Of a DNA stretch of 64,000 bases, positions 28,181 through 36,921 are shown one piece after another. Location: positions 3,929,001 to 3,993,000 of the forward strand of contig NZ_CP036281.1 in the NCBI RefSeq assembly GCF_007750395.1. The letters are read 5' to 3'. Each line of letters starts with the position of its first letter. The first letter of the stretch is position 1. The stretch is from Polystyrenella longa. Its GTDB lineage: Bacteria; Planctomycetota; Planctomycetia; Planctomycetales; Planctomycetaceae. The notes under the pieces were generated by a model. It saw only the letters and a list, made by a program, of their open reading frames with translations. It was not told where the DNA came from and searched no databases. The position numbers and the translations under genes are program-made.

Positions 28181-29338
28181 ATGGATGAATTTAACTGGCA
28201 ACGGATGCGACGAAGGACGCGGAGTTGGTTTCAAAAGCACCAACGGGCGACTTTGCCGTGGCGTGAATCTCAAAACCCCTACTATATATGGGTCAGCGAG
28301 ATCATGTTACAGCAGACGACAGTCGCAACCGTTCGCTCTTACTTTGAACGGTTCATCAAAGCCTTCCCCACTGTCCACGACCTGGCCAAAGCCGAGGAAG
28401 CCGCCGTTCTAAAACTGTGGGAAGGTCTCGGTTATTACAGTCGAGCCCGCAACTTACGTAAAGCGGCACAACAACTGGTGGAAGAATCAGATGGCGTATT
28501 CCCATCTGAGCCTCAGGACCTTCAGAAGCTTCCCGGTATAGGAAGATACACGGCGGGAGCGATCGCTTCGATCGCTTTTAACCTGCGGGCACCGATTGTG
28601 GAGGCAAACACGCTCCGGCTCTACAGTCGACTACTCGCTTATAAGGGAGATCCCCGCAGCAAAGCTGGTCAGGACTTGCTCTGGAAGTTCGCCGAAGATG
28701 TTTTGCCGAACAAAGATGTCGGCAACTTTAATCTCGCGATGATGGATATCGGTTCGCTGGTCTGCAAACCGGTTGCCCCAAATTGCCCGGGATGTCCACT
28801 GCAAATGGATTGTCGTGCCTTTGCCCGAAAGCAGCAGCATGAAATCCCTATGAAGCCGGTCAAGCCGGAAATCACATACACGATGGATGGTGCCGTCGTG
28901 CTCTGGAAAGAAGGTCGACTCGCGTTACGGCAATATGCTCCCGGCGAGCGGTGGGTTGGACTGTGGGATTTTCCAAGGTTCTCTTTAGATGAGGGGCTGA
29001 AGCAAGCTGGCATCGAACGGACCGATGGGCATATTGGCCATCTCGATGTGAGCCAGACACGCAAACTCCTCGACGTCGTGGAACAGGAATTCCTACAGAG
29101 ATTTGACCTGACGATACGCGCTGACGAACTATTAACGCGAATGAAGCATACAGTCACCCGATATCGCATTCAATTAATGTGCGTCGAAGCGCAGGTCGAC
29201 ACTCGCGATCTCGAAAAAGAGGACGATTTGACCTGGATTCTCCCCGAGCAACTGGAGCAATATCCATTTTCAACGACAGGCCGTAAACTGGCGAGCCTTA
29301 TCGAGAAACGGCAAGGGGACAAGTTTCTCTTCGATTAA
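28181..29338 (+). CDS. mutY: A/G-specific adenine glycosylase with altered catalytic position
   Basis: MutY excises adenine mispaired with 8-oxoguanine. The 385-residue protein has the catalytic Glu in WVSEIMLQQTTVATV, the helix-hairpin-helix LPGIGRYTAGAIASIAF, the four-cysteine iron-sulfur ligand set C-x6-C-x2-C-x5-C (CKPVAPNCPGCPLQMDC) and a C-terminal NUDIX-like 8-oxoG recognition domain (from about residue 235). The usual [LV]DGN motif with the second catalytic Asp reads VEAN here (IVEANTLRLYSR), so Asp is replaced by Glu and Gly by Ala. The enzyme may still work, since the acidic charge is kept. It diverges from surE, with about 220 bp between start codons. Confidence 0.93.
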   Translation: MDEFNWQRMRRRTRSWFQKHQRATLPWRESQNPYYIWVSEIMLQQTTVATVRSYFERFIKAFPTVHDLAKAEEAAVLKLWEGLGYYSRARNLRKAAQQLVEESDGVFPSEPQDLQKLPGIGRYTAGAIASIAFNLRAPIVEANTLRLYSRLLAYKGDPRSKAGQDLLWKFAEDVLPNKDVGNFNLAMMDIGSLVCKPVAPNCPGCPLQMDCRAFARKQQHEIPMKPVKPEITYTMDGAVVLWKEGRLALRQYAPGERWVGLWDFPRFSLDEGLKQAGIERTDGHIGHLDVSQTRKLLDVVEQEFLQRFDLTIRADELLTRMKHTVTRYRIQLMCVEAQVDTRDLEKEDDLTWILPEQLEQYPFSTTGRKLASLIEKRQGDKFLFD

Positions 29339-29541
29339 TCAATCCTCTTTCCGCAGTGATAAATTGCTAAATGAGTTGCCAAATGGAGCCGGAACGATAC
29401 GATAGAAGTATTCAGGTATGGGCTAAATATGTAGTTCTCTAATGATTCGTGGCCAAGAGCTGATACCTTAGGGCAAGATGCTGGATCTGCTGCAAATCAC
29501 TTCAGGACTGAAATTCTGGAACCCGGTCTCAGGATCACTTC

Positions 29542-30453
29542 ATGAATACGGCAGTATCGACTCCCAACCCAACCTTACAAAATCCTGCTCCACCCGCTTG
29601 GTTTGTGACGCAGCGAGAGAATCAGGGAAAAGCGGCTCCCCCTTCAAAACCTGGACGGCCAGAAACTGCTCGTTCAGTTCAACCGGGGGTATCAATCTCG
29701 ACGCCGCCTGTCTCCTCACGGTCTTCCCGAGAATTGACTTGGCTGGAAAAACTGAAGCTCTACGTACGAGGCCCCGAAGTAAAGGCGTATGGAATCTCTT
29801 TTCTTGCGCACGTTCTCATCTTATTCTGCCTTTCTCTGTTCGCAATCCACCACTATCAATCGCAACAGACCAATTCTCCGTTATTGGCGGGAGAATCAGA
29901 AGAACTCAGCTTCAATGAAGAAGTCATCGATACCCGGGCCGATTTTCTGAAGGGGGCAGAACAGGAACTCGACCTGATTCAGCCAGTGATGGAAACGGCA
30001 GAAGTTTCCGAAATCGTGTTGCCTGAACTACAAACCGACAGTTTCATTCAACCCGAAAGCAAAGGGGAGGGAGAGCAAATCTCACTTGAGGGTCTCCCCT
30101 TCAGTCAACCAATCGCCGGAAAGGTAATCACTAAAGGGAACTTTTCAGCTTGGACCGTTCCCGCTGATCCGGAACCTCTTCAAAGTTATCTGATTCTCAT
30201 TCAGGTCAAACTTCCGAAATCATTGAAAAAATACGAACGGGGCGACCTGTCCGGGGAAGTGTTTGGCACCGATGGTTACTGGCAAAGTATTACGGTGATG
30301 AGCCCAAGAGAAGGTTCCGAGTTGCTTCCCCTTGAGAAAGGGATCGCCCAACTCATAGTCGCTGTTCCCGGGGCGGTGGAATTGGTGGAAGATCGGATTA
30401 ATATCAAATCCAAACGCCTGAAAGAAAAACAGACTTTGAAAATCGAATTTTAA
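29542..30453 (+). CDS. Single-pass membrane protein with proline-rich N-terminus, function unknown
   Basis: 303 residues. The first 75 are rich in Pro, Ser and Thr and probably disordered in the cytoplasm. A single membrane helix (FLAHVLILFCLSLFAIHHY) lies near residue 95. The rest, about 185 residues, is outside and acidic, ending in a predicted beta-rich module. No catalytic motif or named family was recognised. It precedes the kinase gene by 225 bp on the same strand. TonB-like topology (short cytoplasmic part, one helix, extended outer part) is a resemblance only. Confidence 0.7.
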   Translation: MNTAVSTPNPTLQNPAPPAWFVTQRENQGKAAPPSKPGRPETARSVQPGVSISTPPVSSRSSRELTWLEKLKLYVRGPEVKAYGISFLAHVLILFCLSLFAIHHYQSQQTNSPLLAGESEELSFNEEVIDTRADFLKGAEQELDLIQPVMETAEVSEIVLPELQTDSFIQPESKGEGEQISLEGLPFSQPIAGKVITKGNFSAWTVPADPEPLQSYLILIQVKLPKSLKKYERGDLSGEVFGTDGYWQSITVMSPREGSELLPLEKGIAQLIVAVPGAVELVEDRINIKSKRLKEKQTLKIEF

Positions 30454-30677
30454 GCAGACTAGTTTAAGCAGACTAGAGAGGCGTCTGATAATTTATCTCG
30501 CTCAATGCCAATCACTCCGCCAGGCGCATTCGCATTCTCACATCCCGACTACTATTCTGGGGTTCCTGCTTTATTCCTGAAGTAAAATTGCGAATAATGC
30601 AGTAGATTTTGAGTTGACCGATTTTTCTTTCGAGTTCCACTCAACATTCCCTCTCCCAACCCATTAGAGTAGTCGGC

Positions 30678-32921
30678 ATGCCTAACCTTTCTTCCGACAA
30701 TTCAGATGACTCCCAGCACGGATTGATCCCTGTTGCTCAAGAGACTCCCTCGGCCCAGAATGGCGCTGCCACCGACGTCCCTTCCTCCGATACAGTTATT
30801 CAGGATGAACCCGCCCAGGATCGAGGTCGCCAGTTAAGCGTGCTTCAGCATCAAGTCCCGGCGGAGGTACCTGGCTATCAAATCATCCAATGTCTAGGAG
30901 AAGGCGCCTTTGGATCGGTCTGGCATGCGGTTGAACAGAATACGGGCAAACAAGTTGCAATCAAGTTTTACTCCCACAGGCGTTCGCTCGACTGGTCCCT
31001 GTTCAATCGAGAAGTTGAAAAGCTGGCGGCCCTGTATACATCACGGCGAATTGTTGGTTTGATTGGAGTTGGTTGGGATCATGACCCTCCTTACTACGTG
31101 ATGGAGTATTTGAAAAACGGATCTCTAGCCGCTTTTCTGTCTGATGGCCCCCTTCCGGTTAACGAGTCAGTCCGCATCATCACGGCGGTCGTCCATGGTT
31201 TGCTCCATGCTCATGGTAGTGGAATTCTGCATTGCGATTTAAAACCAGCGAATATTTTGCTGGATACCGACGAAGAACCCCGGTTATGCGACTTCGGTCA
31301 ATCGCGTCTGTCGGACGAACAGTTGCCAGCCTTGGGAACATTGTTTTATATGGCTCCTGAGCAGGCGGACCTGAAAGCGATTCCCGATGCACGTTGGGAC
31401 GTTTACGCCATTGGAGCCTTACTGTATCACATGCTGTGCGGTTCACCTCCTTATCAATCTGCCGAGGCTTTCAAACAGATCAACATGGCGGAGAATCTGG
31501 AAGAACGCCTGATGCGTTACCGGGAACTTCTGCGTTCATCCCCTCCTCCGCTGGCTCATCGAAAGATCAAAGGAATTGATCGACCTCTGATCGAAATCCT
31601 CGACCGTTGTCTCGAACTCAACCCCAAACGCCGTTACGCCAATGTGCAATCGGTACTCGACGCATTGCAGAGCCGCGAGAAATGGCGCGCCCGAAAACCG
31701 TTCATTCTTATGGGGGTGATCGCTCCTCTCTTGTTTCTCGCCGCGATGTGGCCCATTGCCACCAATGCTGTTCGAGAAGCGGTCGATTCTGCGCAGAGCA
31801 ATCTGATTGATCGAGCCGTTGAAAGTGATTTACTCACTGCCCGCGTGTTAGCGAACAGTCTTGCCGATGAACTTGAATTCCGAAAAAATGAATTTCAACG
31901 GATCTCCCGGGATCCCCAATTGCTGCAAGCTCTCGAAGAAGCTGCAGCAGAGAACTGGGAAGGCTTTGATGACCCTGATCCTGGCAAGCAGCCCAGGTTC
32001 ACAAATATCCTCAATGAATTTAAGGAACTGAATGATCTTGAACGAACGCAACAGGGAGTAAAAAAAGATACATCCTGGTTCATCACTGACGTTCGCGGCA
32101 AGCAGGTTTGGCGAAGTCCAGACGGGAAGTACATTGGACGAAATTACGCGTGGCGAGATTATTTCCACGGGCTGGGTCGAGACTTTATAGAAAACTCAGA
32201 CGAACATAATCCGGATAAGATTCAGCCGATCAGCGAACCTCACATTTCGATTCCTTTCAAGAGTACTGAAACTCAACGGTACATGCTGGCGATTACAGTC
32301 CCCGTAATTAATGCGGACAAAGAAACGATCGGCGTGCTTGCCAGAACAACTCAACTGGGCAATCTTCTGGAAAAATACGAAAAGCATCTGGATACACAAC
32401 ACGATCCTCAGTTGAATGTCGACCGCACAATCGCCTTGTATGAACGAACCAGCGGTGTTGTCCTGGACCATCCCGTATTGAGTTCACCGAACATACCGAA
32501 ATCGCTGTTAGCGACAGAATTTATAGTCGCTCCCGATGTTCAGTCGAAGTTTCAAGAACTCGGCACCGATAGCGACCTGTCTCGTCGAGAAGCAGAACGT
32601 GAAATGCACTTCCGAGACCCGATGGCTCCCAGTAAACCAGAACAGTTTGAAGGGGAGTGGCTGGCTGCTTTTGCACTGGTTCCGAATGCCAACTGGGTTG
32701 CGGTCGTTCAGGAACAACGAGAGGCCGCACTAGAGCCCGTCGACGATATGCGAAATGGATTAGTCAAAAGGGGGACCATTGCTCTTTTGGTGGCCGCTTC
32801 GTTAATTGGCATGTTCTGGTATTTCCTGAGACGGATGGTTCGGGATCGCCGGGAATCCAAACGGCAAAGTCGCAAAGATGGCCCTCATCCAGGTTCGCTC
32901 TCTTCAACTGGAACGAGTTAA
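30678..32921 (+). CDS. Transmembrane Ser/Thr protein kinase with extracytoplasmic Cache-like sensor
   Basis: 747 residues. The kinase domain (about 65-330) has a glycine loop GEGAFGSVWHA (74-84), lysine strand QVAIKFY, catalytic loop HCDLKPANILL (HRD reads HCD), DFG and the APE motif within YMAPEQADL. Two membrane helices, at about 342-361 (ILMGVIAPLLFLAAMWPIA) and about 700-720 (TIALLVAASLIGMFWYFL), bracket a 340-residue outer domain with the long N-terminal helix and strands expected of dCache sensors. So an outside ligand may control the inner kinase. The FHA-cyclase gene follows after 90 bp. Activity is expected from the motifs; ligand and substrates are unknown. Confidence 0.9.
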   Translation: MPNLSSDNSDDSQHGLIPVAQETPSAQNGAATDVPSSDTVIQDEPAQDRGRQLSVLQHQVPAEVPGYQIIQCLGEGAFGSVWHAVEQNTGKQVAIKFYSHRRSLDWSLFNREVEKLAALYTSRRIVGLIGVGWDHDPPYYVMEYLKNGSLAAFLSDGPLPVNESVRIITAVVHGLLHAHGSGILHCDLKPANILLDTDEEPRLCDFGQSRLSDEQLPALGTLFYMAPEQADLKAIPDARWDVYAIGALLYHMLCGSPPYQSAEAFKQINMAENLEERLMRYRELLRSSPPPLAHRKIKGIDRPLIEILDRCLELNPKRRYANVQSVLDALQSREKWRARKPFILMGVIAPLLFLAAMWPIATNAVREAVDSAQSNLIDRAVESDLLTARVLANSLADELEFRKNEFQRISRDPQLLQALEEAAAENWEGFDDPDPGKQPRFTNILNEFKELNDLERTQQGVKKDTSWFITDVRGKQVWRSPDGKYIGRNYAWRDYFHGLGRDFIENSDEHNPDKIQPISEPHISIPFKSTETQRYMLAITVPVINADKETIGVLARTTQLGNLLEKYEKHLDTQHDPQLNVDRTIALYERTSGVVLDHPVLSSPNIPKSLLATEFIVAPDVQSKFQELGTDSDLSRREAEREMHFRDPMAPSKPEQFEGEWLAAFALVPNANWVAVVQEQREAALEPVDDMRNGLVKRGTIALLVAASLIGMFWYFLRRMVRDRRESKRQSRKDGPHPGSLSSTGTS

Positions 32922-33011
32922 CCCATTACCCAGTATTCTTGATTATGTTGACAGATTACTCTCCCCCATTGATTCACCCAGTGATTTTTTTGAACCGCTA
33001 AGGACTTCGTC

Positions 33012-34799
33012 TTGTTTGAACTGATTACGGAAAGCCTGGAACCACATCAGAAGGATCACTTCACATTGATTCCTGGTGAGAGCTACGTTATCGGCAGGGA
33101 TATCGCGGCGGATATCGTGATTGACTGGGACCCGGCTATCTCGCGTCAGCACGTTTGCATTGATGTGTCAACCGATCATATTCAAATCGAGCGTCACACG
33201 TCGGCAACCAATCCGATTTATTATGAAGGTAGGGATACGGCTCATTGCCAATTAAGTTCGGGCGGCATTTTTGTGATCGGCTCAACCCGATTTTTGATTC
33301 TCCAGAAATCAGCAGAGACTGGTGAGACCGACGTCCCCCCCTTTCAGGAGATGGCATTCGATCAACAGGAATTGAAACAGATTCGCTTTCGAGATGCGGA
33401 TAAACGACTCGAAGTCTTGGCTAATCTTTCCGAAGTCATTCGAGCAAGTCGCACTGAGACCGACCTGAACAGTCGACTCGTCAACCTGATACTCGCAGGC
33501 GTTCCCTATGCGGAAGCAGTCGCGATTGTCGAACTATCTCCGCAGGGTGAAGTCAAAATCAATCATTGGATTCGCCGTCATGAAACAGAAGGGAGTTTTC
33601 GCCCAAGTACTCGATTGATCATCGATGCCCTCTCTCAGAAAAAACGATCCATTCTACATATGTGGGAAAAAAGGGGGGAACCGGATATTGGGTACACCAA
33701 TGTGGCCGAATTCGACTGGGCCTTCTGCACCCCCGTGGAATGGGAACAGGGACCGGTCTGGGGATTGTACCTGGCGGGTCAGAAAGAATATCAGCTTGCC
33801 ACCGGATTGCCACAAGGCCAGTTATCAATTGATGCATCTCAATTGAAAGCCGATGTTAAGTTCGTCGAAATCGTTTCCCAGATTCTGAATTCCGTCCAAC
33901 GAACAACCCGATTAGAACGCCAACAAGCTGGCTTCCGACAATTCTTCGCTCCGCCAATTCTGGCGGCCCTTGGGGATAACCCAAACACGGATCTGTTGGA
34001 ACCGCGTGAATGTGATGTCACTGTTTTATTCTGCGACTTGCGAGGTTTCAGCCAACGTGCAGAAGAATCGTCTGGCGACTTAATCGGCCTACTCGACCGG
34101 GTCAGCAAAGCCCTGGGAGTCATGACTTACCAGATTCTTGAACATGGTGGGGTCACGGGAGATTTCCAGGGAGACGCCGCCCTCGGGTTCTGGGGTTGGC
34201 CTTTCGCCTCACCAACATCCGTCAAGCAGGCCTGTCTGGCAGCACTCGCCATTCGCAATGAGTTCGATCGCATCCAGTCTCATAAGGATCATCCTCTCGC
34301 CCAGTTCCAAATGGGAATCGGGATTGCCCACGGTCGAGCAGTGGCTGGAAAGATTGGAACGACAGAGCAGGTGAAGGTGACCGTCTTTGGCCCAGTCGTC
34401 AACTTGGCAAGCCGACTGGAAGGGATGACGAAAATCATGCGAGTTCCGATTCTCGTGGATGAGACGATTGCCCGATTAGTGCGACTTCAAGTTCCTGCAA
34501 CTGAAGCCCGGGTTCGTAAACTGGGACGGGTTCTTCCCTACGGGTTCGAGAAACCGCTCGTTGTCAGTGAATTATTGCCCCCTACAACAGTCGAAGGAAC
34601 ATTGACTGACGAACAGCTCTCTGATTACGAAGCGGGTGTCGAAAAGTTCCAGGAAGGTGACTGGGAAACGGCCTATCAGCTTCTGCATGGTATGCCCGCG
34701 ACCGACCGCGCTCAAGACTTTCTCAATCTGATCATTGCTCAAAACAATCGAACCGCACCAAACAACTGGGAAGGTTTCATTCCGATGGAGCGAAAGTAG
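33012..34799 (+). CDS. FHA-GAF class III adenylate/guanylate cyclase
   Basis: 595 residues, starting at TTG 33012. An N-terminal FHA domain (about 25-90: YVIGRDIAADIVI, ISRQHVCID) binds phosphothreonine. A GAF-like region lies at about 125-300. The cyclase homology domain starts near residue 334: VTVLFCDLRGFS with the first metal Asp, GDFQGDAALGFWG with the second, and VFGPVVNLASRLE with the Asn and Arg that act in catalysis. The usual Gly-Asp before VNLA reads Gly-Pro. Nucleotide specificity (cAMP or cGMP) cannot be read with certainty. Together with the upstream kinase it forms a likely phospho-signal to cyclic-nucleotide relay. Confidence 0.9.
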   Translation: MFELITESLEPHQKDHFTLIPGESYVIGRDIAADIVIDWDPAISRQHVCIDVSTDHIQIERHTSATNPIYYEGRDTAHCQLSSGGIFVIGSTRFLILQKSAETGETDVPPFQEMAFDQQELKQIRFRDADKRLEVLANLSEVIRASRTETDLNSRLVNLILAGVPYAEAVAIVELSPQGEVKINHWIRRHETEGSFRPSTRLIIDALSQKKRSILHMWEKRGEPDIGYTNVAEFDWAFCTPVEWEQGPVWGLYLAGQKEYQLATGLPQGQLSIDASQLKADVKFVEIVSQILNSVQRTTRLERQQAGFRQFFAPPILAALGDNPNTDLLEPRECDVTVLFCDLRGFSQRAEESSGDLIGLLDRVSKALGVMTYQILEHGGVTGDFQGDAALGFWGWPFASPTSVKQACLAALAIRNEFDRIQSHKDHPLAQFQMGIGIAHGRAVAGKIGTTEQVKVTVFGPVVNLASRLEGMTKIMRVPILVDETIARLVRLQVPATEARVRKLGRVLPYGFEKPLVVSELLPPTTVEGTLTDEQLSDYEAGVEKFQEGDWETAYQLLHGMPATDRAQDFLNLIIAQNNRTAPNNWEGFIPMERK

Positions 34800-35369
34800 A
34801 CTCTGTTAAGACTTCGCCAGTGGTTCATTTCTCCCCTTCTCTGAATTCTTTCTTCCCCGTGTTGCCTCTCCTCGACACTGCATCCTGATCACCTGGTAAA
34901 ACTGTCTGTTTTATTTCGTGACAGTTATTCCGCTAATGCATGAAATAAGGCCGCCGGCATGCTATCCGCAGGCCACAGGGGATGCCGAAATGCTTCGAAT
35001 GCCATATTCGTGTTGCCGCTTCTCCCCACATTAGAGATCAATCTCTGTAGTGTGGCGACACCCAATCGTTGTAATCGTTAAAACCCGCGTGTGGTTTTTC
35101 GTAAGCACCAAGGCAACGACTGCATTTTGATCAAGTGGGCGAAAAGTGTCCTACATTTAGGATGGACAAGGCAGGCAAGTTAATGTCTGCATTTCCGTTT
35201 GTAACGATTCCCATTGAAGCTGAGAAGATCTCTGTATCCGTTAGACGTGTGATTGCATTTCACAACTGAAGGATCGAAATCAGCCATTCCAGACCTCAAC
35301 TGGTAGTCGCTACACGACTCAAAACATTCGCTACCCATCGTTGATGCCGATCTTGAAAGTTGTTCCAAA
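34800..35369. other. Leader region ahead of the polysaccharide locus
   Basis: 570 bp without a supported gene. It holds a stem-loop at 35026-35055 (listed separately) and should contain the promoter of the 13-kb polysaccharide cluster. A 12-base string at 34990-35001 also occurs near csrA at 58845-58856. The 34800-34920 part is pyrimidine-rich. No clear sigma-factor motif was identified. Confidence 0.5.
35026..35055 (+). promoter_or_regulatory. Stem-loop in the polysaccharide-locus leader
   Basis: CCACA ... TGTGG enclosing AGAGAT-CA-ATCTCT, with a small internal bulge (TT against GTAG). There is no T-tract after it, so it is not a standard terminator. It lies 315 bp before the first gene. 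It may be an RNA structure or a protein-binding dyad. Confidence 0.35.
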
Positions 35370-36833
35370 ATGGAAAACCAGGCAATGAACACAGAAGTAA
35401 CTCAATCCGAATCTCTGCCCATTCTGCAGTATCTGCTGATCGGTGGAAAAGCAGTTGTTTCTCATTGGCGAACCGTTCTAGTTGTCTTTATAGCAACCTT
35501 CGTTCTAGCCCAGGCGATCGCGATGACGTTGCCGCGTAAATATGCGTCAGACGCCAAGTTATTCGTCAAAGTCGGTAAAGAGAGTATTGGTCTCGATCCA
35601 ACCGCCACGACTGGTTCGACGATTTCCATGTATGAATCTCGCGAAGCCGAGATCCGTTCATTAATGGAAATCATTACCAGCCGCGCTGTTCTGGAGCGAG
35701 TGGTCGACAAGATCGGACCAGAAGCGGTACTGGGTTCGCTGCCTTCACAGAATGCTCACGAAAAAGCCATCACCCATCTCTCCGAAGCGATCTCCGTAGA
35801 ACGCGGAACCAAATCGAGCGTGATCTCGATGCACATCAAAGAGTCCTCTCCTGAGCAGGCTCAGAAACTCCTCACCGTCTTTCTGGAACAGTTCCGTGAA
35901 CTCCATATTCAAGCGAACAGCACAGAAGGGTCGTACGACTTTTTCGTCAAACAAAGTCAGTTGATCCAGGAGAAGTACGACGTTGCCAATAAAACACTGC
36001 AGAACGCCAAGAACTCATTAGGGATTACCTCTTTGCTCGAAAAAGGCAAGGTGCTGGAAGCTCAGGAAACAGAACTGCAAAAAGACCGCCAAGTCACTGA
36101 AGCGACGCTCGCTACAGCAGAAGCCGAGATTCGTGGATACAAGCAGGCGTTAACCGAAGTCCCCGAACGAATGAAAACTCTCCAGCGTGATCATCCAAAT
36201 ATCTCTATGGACCCTACGATCAAGTTGCGAGATGAATTACTGATTCAACGTCAGGAACTTCTGAATAAGTTCACGGAGAATCATCCTCGAATAAAGTCTC
36301 TGGATGACAAGATCGTCGAAGCGGACAAAGTTCTCAATGAATCGCAGGCTCAACGGCCGGAACTGAACGAAGACAATAACCCGACCTACTTGCGACTTAT
36401 GGAAAAATTAAAAACTAGTGAAGCCACCGCAATCGGACTACGAGCGCGACAGGCCCGTCTGGAGACACAGTTTGAAGAATTGGACGCCGAACAGAAAAAA
36501 CTGAACGCCCACGAAGGTGAAATTGCGAGCCTCACGAAATACACCGATGTCCTGTTGGAAAAATTGTATTCGTACAACAGCAAAAAAGAAGAAGCTCGAA
36601 TTAATCAGGAATTGGGCAACCAGGATATTTCCAACGTGAATGTTTTTCAGGCACCAACTTATGTCACTAAGCCTGTGAGTCCTCGGAAATCCTTAATACT
36701 GATCCTGAGCTTTCTACTCTCCCTGTTGAACGCCCTGATGATTCCATTGCTAATGGAATACACACAGTTCACAGGCTTTTTGCCAGAGATTTCTCTGAAA
36801 GACTACAGCAGTAGACTTGCTAAAACGACCTGA
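35370..36833 (+). CDS. Wzz/GumC-type polysaccharide chain-length / export protein
   Basis: A polysaccharide co-polymerase of the inner membrane. The 487-residue protein has a membrane helix at about 33-52 (WRTVLVVFIATFVLAQAIAM), the Wzz domain strand RKYASDAKLFVKVG, a long coiled-coil middle (about 180-420, with many Glu/Lys/Gln heptads) and a second helix at about 448-468 preceded by the proline motif KPVSPRKS typical of the family. No C-terminal tyrosine-kinase domain is fused, and none is present next door. It is the first gene of the polysaccharide cluster; the following gene encodes the initiating transferase. Confidence 0.9.
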   Translation: MENQAMNTEVTQSESLPILQYLLIGGKAVVSHWRTVLVVFIATFVLAQAIAMTLPRKYASDAKLFVKVGKESIGLDPTATTGSTISMYESREAEIRSLMEIITSRAVLERVVDKIGPEAVLGSLPSQNAHEKAITHLSEAISVERGTKSSVISMHIKESSPEQAQKLLTVFLEQFRELHIQANSTEGSYDFFVKQSQLIQEKYDVANKTLQNAKNSLGITSLLEKGKVLEAQETELQKDRQVTEATLATAEAEIRGYKQALTEVPERMKTLQRDHPNISMDPTIKLRDELLIQRQELLNKFTENHPRIKSLDDKIVEADKVLNESQAQRPELNEDNNPTYLRLMEKLKTSEATAIGLRARQARLETQFEELDAEQKKLNAHEGEIASLTKYTDVLLEKLYSYNSKKEEARINQELGNQDISNVNVFQAPTYVTKPVSPRKSLILILSFLLSLLNALMIPLLMEYTQFTGFLPEISLKDYSSRLAKTT

Positions 36834-36921
36834 ACCGACATTGAGATGACCTGAATCCATCATGGAAGGTCACATACCGTAACAGCAAACGTCATATCTG
36901 TTCCTGATAGAGCCTCGAATC

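Noticed and set aside
29478-29918. Plus-strand 146-residue frame overlapping the proline-rich membrane gene
   Set aside because: It is in another frame of the real gene at 29542, which has the membrane helix and the longer product.
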